From the NCBI GenBank assembly GCA_029945375.1, contig CM057057.1, forward strand, positions 2,852,001-2,916,000: DNA of 64,000 nucleotides, in the 5' to 3' direction. Below the pieces are notes generated by a model. It had not been told where the DNA came from. It made no database searches and saw nothing but the letters and a program-made list of their open reading frames with translations. This document shows, piece by piece, positions 57,992 to 64,000 of the stretch. The translations under genes and the position numbers were made by a program. Every line of letters begins with the position of its first letter. The first letter of the stretch is position 1. The DNA comes from Agaricus subrufescens. Its lineage: Eukaryota > Basidiomycota > Agaricomycetes > Agaricales > Agaricaceae.

Positions 57992-60900
57992 ATGATGGGT
58001 ACTATGCAGAAAAAAAGCTCAAACGCGAAGAAGGGCAAGGCAAAGGCAAGTACTCCGGTATCTTGTCCGAAAATTCCACCGACGGTGGTGCGAAATGGAA
58101 AAGAAATACCTTGGGAGTGGGCATCTATCACATCTCCGGCTGCGAGCAAAGTACCTCCAGTCTTTACCCGGGATGGGAAGTACGTCTGTTATCATGTATG
58201 CGTCGTCTCGCCGGTGTTCACATGAGCTTTTAGCTATTTCTTTTCGCTCGTTGGCTCATCTGTGCAGATTTATTCAGTAGTCTCTGGCAAAATCGTTTCA
58301 ACGCTTACGGCCCCTACGTCCAAAACATCCACTGACAGTCAATCGAATAATTTTACTTGTGCAATCGTTAATCCTCATAATCCGTTTCAACTGATTACCG
58401 GTTCTTTGGCTGGATGTTTGATGATATGGGATTTCTTGGATGGTACTCTGCTAAGGACCATCGATATTGCCCAACCTATACATCTGCTCTGCGCACATGA
58501 ACGGTTCAAGGATTATGTGTTTGTTGCCGTTTCTCGCCCGTCCAAGAGCGGTAATCCGGGTATGTTCAGTAGTTTCTACAATGTAAAGGCGCTTATTTAC
58601 ATCTTTTATCTCCCTTTACTCAGGAAATAATGCTGTTGTAATGCGTGTCTCGCTGCAACATGTCGAAGCTTCAACCAAATCGACCTTTCTCAAATCTGCG
58701 GAGATATCGATTGTGGGGAAGACGCGGTTTACGACGGGTTTGGCGATTTCGTCCAACGGCGATTGGCTGGTAGCTACTGCGGGACACAAGGTCTATGTGG
58801 CGAAAACATCATCTTTGGCTGCTGGTTTTACAAAATATGTATCTCCTGAACGTCTCACTTGCTTGGCATTCCATCCATCACAAGAATTCTTTGCAACTGG
58901 TGACGATAAAGGCGTCATTCGAATGTGGTACTGCCTGAATGATGGGCTTGCGGTCAACGTGAAGGGTGTAGAGAAAAAGACCCAGACCTCCTCGATGCAT
59001 TGGCATGCGCATGCTGTATCGGCCCTCGCATTCACACCGAACGGTGCTTACTTACTGAGTGGTGGCGAGGAAGCTGTTCTTGTCATTTGGCAACTACACA
59101 CTGGACGAAAGGAGTTCGTACCTCGAGTTGGGTCACCAATTAACACAGTATCAGTAGCAAGATCGAAGACCGGAGAAGAGGAATACCTTCTTGGACTTGC
59201 AGACGCTACATATGTCTTTGTGAATTCCGGCAATTTGAGAGTTTCGAGAAGCTATTCCCGGGTAAAGATTGGTGTGTCCTCATGACTTACGTATTTTCGA
59301 TCTATTTATTTACCTCGCTTCTAGATCCCAACGTACATGGAAGCGACCAATCATTATCGATAGCTACACCTTTGGCTGTCCATGCGGCATCATCCACGAT
59401 CCTCCTACCGTCATCTCATCCTTCTTCACTCCAAATTTACTCTCCTTCAACATCAACACTGGTATCTGAACTGGAGGTCTCACCCTCCAATCGTATATCT
59501 AGGCGAGAAGATAAGGCGGCGGAGCAGTCTAGAGTTGAACACTGCATAATCTCATCCTCGGGACGATGGATGGCAACTGTGGACGCGCGAGAAGGAGACG
59601 GTGACTTTAGAGCTGAAACATACCTAAAGCTGTGGTCATGGAATGAGAAAAATGCAACATGGATACTCAATACCCGCATTGACAAGCCTCACGGAAAAAA
59701 CAAGATCACATCGTTAGCATTCAGTGTTGGAGAGGCAGAGGATTCACCTCTGCAGTTATCTACCATTGGGGAAGATGGCAATGTGAGGGTATGGCGGTTG
59801 AGAAACCGGAAAACGAAAAGCGGGGAGTCTGAAGGTCAGCACTCGCGAATCTCCATCATCTCGCTCCGCTCATCAATATACGTTAGAGTTTTGGGTGACA
59901 CGGACTACCCTTGAATATCATTCAGAGAAGCCCCGGTTTGTCTCGTGGTCTCTTGATGGATCATTGTTGGCCGTGTGCTTTGAATCCTGTGTCGTCGTTT
60001 ACGAAACGTCCGTGTATGCTTTGCTTCAAGTCCTCACGTCATCCGAGTGTACAAACCCGCAGTCTGTATATTTTATTGGCGGAAGTAATTTGCTCGTGCA
60101 GGGTGGCAACAAAATAGTTCTTTGGAATATTTTAACACATAGCAGTGAGTTCTTATCGCTCAAGCGATCCTTTTTTTGTTAATACTTGATTTCAGTCATG
60201 TGGAATCACTCCACTGAGAAGGATATTTCCTCAATCAGTCCTCATCCTTCTGGGTCGACATTTGCCGTCTTTGAAAAATGTGGTTCGGATGAATCACAAT
60301 CAACGCGGATATCCCTCTTTTCCCTCAGCTCCCCTCGACCGACCATCGTATACACCTTACCATTCACACTACGGAATATGGATTGGTATGCGAATCCAGC
60401 CCGACCTGACGAATACTCTTTCCTGGGTATCAGCCAGAGTTGGAGTCTAGTCGCGTTCGGCGACACTGTCGATCTTGCACAAGAAGATACCTCAGCAAAA
60501 GAACTGAACGCGGACTCCAACGTCAAGAAACCAACTTTATTACAAGATATTTTTGGCTCTTCTGCATTTGTCGATCTTACCAACGTGCCAAGATCAGAGC
60601 GAAATCAACATCAGGTTCAGTTATCATCAAAATCGGCGGAGACGATTTTAGATACGCCGACATATCTTACACCAGCCCTCAATACGTTCTATGATTCTTT
60701 AATTTCCACTTTCTTAAAGAAGCGGGTGATAGAGGAGTTGACTCCTTCCGATACTGTGAAGATGGATGTGGATGAGGATGAAGTGGGGGATGAGGAAGAG
60801 AAGCAGGGTGCGGTGGTGGTGAAATCAGTGCCGTCACGTACGGTAACTGCGTCGGAGATGAACGATTTGGTGGGGTTGTTTAGGAAACATGGTGTGCAAG

Positions 60901-61159
60901 GTAAATCCTAAATCGATAACAAAACATGCCCCTGTCGTTGACTCATTTTTGAATTATATATCTAGATCGAATGCCTCCATCTAGTAGTACAAAAGCCAAT
61001 GGGAAAAGCAGAAACGGACGAGATAACACATCCACTCCTCTGCCACCACCCAACGGCATCATTTCTCCTCTAAAATCAAAATCTTCGATAACTATGGCTT
61101 CCGATAGTTCGTCAGACCCACATTCATCACCAAGTCGGGTCAACGGAAGGAAGCGTTAA
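57992..61159 (+). CDS. NAN1: U3 snoRNP t-UTP WD40 protein (NAN1/UTP17, WDR75-like)
   Basis: Component of the t-UTP (UtpA) subcomplex of the small-subunit processome, needed for pre-rRNA transcription and 18S maturation in the nucleolus. After a Lys-rich start (MMGTMQKKSSNAKKGKAKAS), WD repeats are seen at LITGSLAGCLMIWDFLDGTL, LTCLAFHPSQEFFATGDDKG, AHAVSALAFTPNGAYLLSGG, LSTIGEDGNVRVWRL and KPRFVSWSLDGSLLAVCFES. The C-terminal WDR75 signature is KKPTLLQDIFGSSAFVDL, then TPALNTFYDSLISTFLKKR. An acidic segment and a basic tail (RVNGRKR) follow. Seven exons with introns near 58181-58266, 58560-58622, 59271-59324, 59836-59886, 60147-60195 and 60901-60964. Length about 940 residues, near the family norm. 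Confidence 0.9.
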
Positions 61160-61315
61160 AAGCCTGACAATTGGGGGGTTATACTTGACAAAATATTCTC
61201 AATTGCCGGCGTATATATACATTATGTAGCAGCCACGCTGTATCACTACATTCGTCCATATCTAATTATGATGCACAGAAAGTTTCACTACCATGAATGA
61301 TGTTACAAAACACGA

Positions 61316-61388
61316 AAAAAAAAAAAATGCGACGAAAGCAATTGAAAGCAATGGAAAGCAATGGGAAAGCGACGAAAGCGACGAATAG
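61316..61388 (+). repeat. A-rich run with GAAAGC-type short repeats
   Basis: A poly-A run of twelve to thirteen bases at 61314-61327 is followed by repeats of GCGACGAAAGC, CAATTGAAAG, CAATGGAAAG and CAATGGGAAAG, then two more GCGACGAAAGC-like units. It lies between the convergent NAN1 and F-box gene stops. Confidence 0.7.
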
Positions 61389-61419
61389 GTTAAGAAAGCA
61401 GAGACATTAGCAAATTATG

Positions 61420-63258
61420 TTACTCGAGAGATTGCTCCTCGTCAAGGAGTTTGGATGGATGACTATGAGGCAACAACGTCGATGTGAGCTGCAGGAGGGC
61501 ATTCCTCTCGCTAGCAGTCAACTCCATCCAGTAAGGCTGAGCAACGTGAACTTTATCTACACCATAACCAACATGCCTTCGAAGAGTTAAAAACTTGCAC
61601 ACGGACAACCAGGAACTGTAATTGACATCGAGACAACTAAGGTTGGGGAAGAGGATGTCCGTGTCGTCAGCGACTACGTCATCCATGGGACTCGGATACT
61701 CTTCTAGTGTCTTGGGGTTGAAATGGAACGCGTCCCAGAACGATTCGCTAATCTTGGATACTTGCAAGAGCTTGACTTCGGGCATCGATGCGAATAGACG
61801 GACAAGTGCAAGAGTGCCGTGCTCTTCCATGGGGAGTTCGATGGAAACCATAGTCAAGAGTCGAACCTTGGTGAACAAACCTGTTAGCTGTTCAAAGAGG
61901 GTGGTGTAATCCTCTCCCGTAAAACCGTACAATGCCAGCTCCCGTACATTAGGTGCGAGGAGGATGGAAAGCACAAACTGCGCGTAGTTTAATGCAAAGT
62001 CGGCGAGGATCAAGGTCTTGAGTTTGTGTAACGTCACCGGAGGATGACGTTCAGCAGGTGGTCTCCACTTTGGCCCAGCACCATGCAACACCAATCGGTC
62101 AAGGCAAGGACAATCCAAAAGGATATCACGAAAACGATCCATATCAGGAGCCGAATCAAGGGGAACACGACGGATGTCAAGGGTCGAAAGGTTTTTGAGT
62201 GTAGTCCGTGTCCAGTCGATGTGAAGACCGGAGATGGCAAAGAAACGGAGGCTCGGCACGAGAATGCCACCGAGCAGCGGAAAGGGTCTAAGCGGAGATG
62301 AGCTAAGTGGTTGATCAGGCCCAGGCTGGATATATGGAGGGCCTAGCCGGTGGACCTCTAACCGTTTCAGAATAGATGGTATTTTCTGTGTGCCGTATGC
62401 CTGTAACCAACGTAATAGGGCAAGGCCAGCTTCCCAATCCTGTACGGCTACGCTCAAAGAGCGCAACTGGGACCTCCGTGATGAGAGATGGTCCAGTATA
62501 TCGTCCATATCATCCGACGTCAATGGTTTCTCCTCCGAATCCTTCAGCCGAATGTCGATAGGTGCCAAACCACACCTCTCAACCATAAGTTTCGAAAACG
62601 CGAGCTTTTCGGGAGAGTCGACGCGATAGCAAAGGGTGTTCCATAGCGTTGGATCTCCAACCACCAGCCTCCGCCACAGTCTGCAAGTACTCCCCAAGGC
62701 TAATCGACTGCGAGTGGATGCTTGCGGGTCATCTGTAGACCAAACGACATAATGGAAAATGATGCTCAGGATCTCCACAGGAAGCTCATTGACTCTAAAC
62801 AACCTGCCAAAACGAGCAGCATAGTCCAGTCGAGCCATAAAGATCATTTCGGTTAAGGGCACATGCAACACAGGTTGGAGCCGTTTAACCCCTTCCTCCA
62901 GCAAGTATATCACCGCTAGCCGACGCTTCATATCTCGTCTATACCGAAATATTTCATTCAAGGTAAGAGTGTGAGGGGTCCATGGAAGGACGACCTCGGT
63001 GTAGATCCGTTTGCTGACATTGCGCCATTCCTCTGCAGAACGCAACTTGCCGTGGATTTGACGCGTAGAGAAACTACGAAGAAGTTCTTCGAGTTCGTCG
63101 ACCAGTCTTGTGCCGGGGAACGAGAGGAGGTAGCCACGAATTGCTGATGGTTCAGAGATTCGTTGGACGAGATGGTCGATGGGAACGTTCAGAGAAGACG
63201 GGAAGGGGTTTGGCTGTGCAGGTGGGGGCTGGTGCTTGTGTGGCGCAGAGAGTACCAT
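61420..63258 (-). CDS. F-box protein with leucine-rich C-terminal region
   Basis: Intronless frame of about 612 residues from the ATG at 63258 (MVLSAPHKHQPPP). A helical N-terminal part of about 170 residues leads to the F-box: RVNELPVEILSIIFHYVVWS, then CRLWRRLVVGDPTLWNTLC. The rest has irregular Leu-rich segments such as LDIRRVPLDSAPDMDRFRDI and CPCLDRLVLHGAG, like the LRR-type substrate-binding region in the large F-box families of mushroom fungi. It would be a substrate receptor of an SCF ubiquitin ligase; target unknown. The open frame extends further upstream with a GTG at 63306, so an additional 5' exon is possible. Confidence 0.8.
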   Translation of the reverse strand: MVLSAPHKHQPPPAQPNPFPSSLNVPIDHLVQRISEPSAIRGYLLSFPGTRLVDELEELLRSFSTRQIHGKLRSAEEWRNVSKRIYTEVVLPWTPHTLTLNEIFRYRRDMKRRLAVIYLLEEGVKRLQPVLHVPLTEMIFMARLDYAARFGRLFRVNELPVEILSIIFHYVVWSTDDPQASTRSRLALGSTCRLWRRLVVGDPTLWNTLCYRVDSPEKLAFSKLMVERCGLAPIDIRLKDSEEKPLTSDDMDDILDHLSSRRSQLRSLSVAVQDWEAGLALLRWLQAYGTQKIPSILKRLEVHRLGPPYIQPGPDQPLSSSPLRPFPLLGGILVPSLRFFAISGLHIDWTRTTLKNLSTLDIRRVPLDSAPDMDRFRDILLDCPCLDRLVLHGAGPKWRPPAERHPPVTLHKLKTLILADFALNYAQFVLSILLAPNVRELALYGFTGEDYTTLFEQLTGLFTKVRLLTMVSIELPMEEHGTLALVRLFASMPEVKLLQVSKISESFWDAFHFNPKTLEEYPSPMDDVVADDTDILFPNLSCLDVNYSSWLSVCKFLTLRRHVGYGVDKVHVAQPYWMELTASERNALLQLTSTLLPHSHPSKLLDEEQSLE

Positions 63259-63878
63259 CTCGGACGGATGGGAGAAGCTGACCAGCGGCTTAAAAGCGTG
63301 AAGCACGGGGAGAGACTATAGTGGGAAGGAACATCAACTCGGGGTTTAGGCATGATCGGACATAAGACTGACACTCCGTACGATTGTCCTGCCGTGAGAG
63401 GTGAGTGTTGCAACAGTGGGTGGTGGCCGGGAAGCGCCTGGGGAGGGCAGTAGGTACGAGTTAGTTGATATAGGCTACAACGAGGACCCACAGCAGCATA
63501 CAGATACCTTTGGGGGATGTGATATGTACGTGATGTGCGCGCTGAAGGGGGCTGCCACGAAGAGGAGATGAAGAGGGCGCAGGGGGAGAATAAGTTTTAT
63601 AGGGCAGGTGAAGAGAAGAGAGTGGAGATTGCCGAAATCAGGAGAGCAGCTGGCGGGGATCGCGTGAGAGCGGCATGGGGCGACGAGGCCAGCAAAGGCA
63701 TATCTGGGCCTCGATAGTGACACCGCAGGCTCGAGTGAAAGGCCGGGTGAAGAGTTTTCCTGACAAACACACCCTTCCCTCGACCCCGTCACGCGCCCTC
63801 GCACACATCACACCCGATCAATAAGCGGAACACTGATAAGCATACACTACTATACACATATATGACATAGCAACTCAT
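63259..63878. other. Intergenic: F-box gene promoter and 3' flank of the edge gene
   Basis: 620 bp. A minus-strand frame at 63475-63804 is Cys/Ser-rich and unlike a conserved protein; the plus-strand complement is purine-rich (63545-63720), which keeps both strands open and explains chance frames. No repeat or RNA recognised. Confidence 0.45.
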
Positions 63879-64000
63879 TCACGGCCAGCCGCCCGGCACG
63901 TCCCTCGACCCGGACGCAACAGGGCTCCTCGGCGTGAGCATCGCCTCCAGCAGGCTCGTGACAATATCGTCTTCACTCTCCTTCTGAATCGCCCCATCCG
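63879..64000 (-). CDS. 3' end of an unidentified gene cut by the window edge
   Basis: An open minus-strand frame enters from the right edge and ends after about 40 residues. It contains ESEDDIVTSLLEAMLTPRS and stops after RDVPGGWP at 63879. The amphipathic helix-like stretch and codon usage fit a C-terminus, and the layout leaves room for a gene here, but the fragment is too short to name. It could also be chance. Confidence 0.4.
   Translation of the reverse strand, partial: DGAIQKESEDDIVTSLLEAMLTPRSPVASGSRDVPGGWP

Overview
The window looks like nuclear DNA of a basidiomycete fungus, most likely an Agaricomycete. Almost every gene is broken by many short introns of about 45-70 nt with GT...AG ends. 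Intergenic spaces are small. The protein families are basidiomycete-typical: a DUF6593 protein, a FBXO21-like F-box/YccV protein, an F-box protein of the mushroom-expanded type, CE12 esterases and a mitochondrial PPR protein. No species is claimed. No rRNA, CRISPR array or intact transposon was seen, and no tRNA was recognised by eye.

Layout, 1-21 kb: RVB1 (AAA+ helicase, 3' end cut by the window edge), a FAM32A-like protein head-to-head with a TMEM115-like Golgi protein, COG1, a very intron-rich 7TM protein, SSS1/SEC61 gamma, a mitochondrial PPR protein, the glycine decarboxylase P-protein, an ARMH3-like armadillo protein, and an RSC9-like chromatin remodeller subunit.

21.4-25.7 kb holds the most unusual structure. 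Two copies of a FBXO21-like gene lie head-to-head as an inverted duplication. The left copy is open throughout, while the right copy has stop codons and a frameshift. A 755-bp internal block is about 98% identical between the arms although both flanks are much more diverged, which suggests gene conversion.

25.7-44.9 kb is a gene-dense housekeeping stretch: RRP1, 5-hydroxyisourate hydrolase, NEDD8-conjugating UBC12, a 2OG-Fe(II) oxygenase, a DUF6593 protein, bifunctional PABA synthase, TTI1, dCMP deaminase, a POP3-like RNase P/MRP subunit, a GNAT acetyltransferase and an arrestin-like protein.

45.8-64 kb: VTA1, an uncharacterised coiled-coil protein, two secreted rhamnogalacturonan acetylesterase-like CE12 enzymes flanking an acidic protein, the circularly permuted GTPase GNL1, a SAM methyltransferase, the t-UTP protein NAN1/WDR75, an F-box protein, and the last codons of a gene that runs off the right edge.

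The genes are functionally mixed, with no biosynthetic cluster. Two loose themes recur by chance or selection: ribosome biogenesis (RRP1, GNL1, NAN1, and POP3 through RNase MRP) and endomembrane traffic (TMEM115, COG1, SSS1, VTA1, arrestin, ARMH3). Several pairs share short divergent promoters of 95-304 bp. Exon joins were deduced by eye from splice motifs and family homology, so individual splice positions may be off by a base or more. Three introns are best explained as GC-AG introns.
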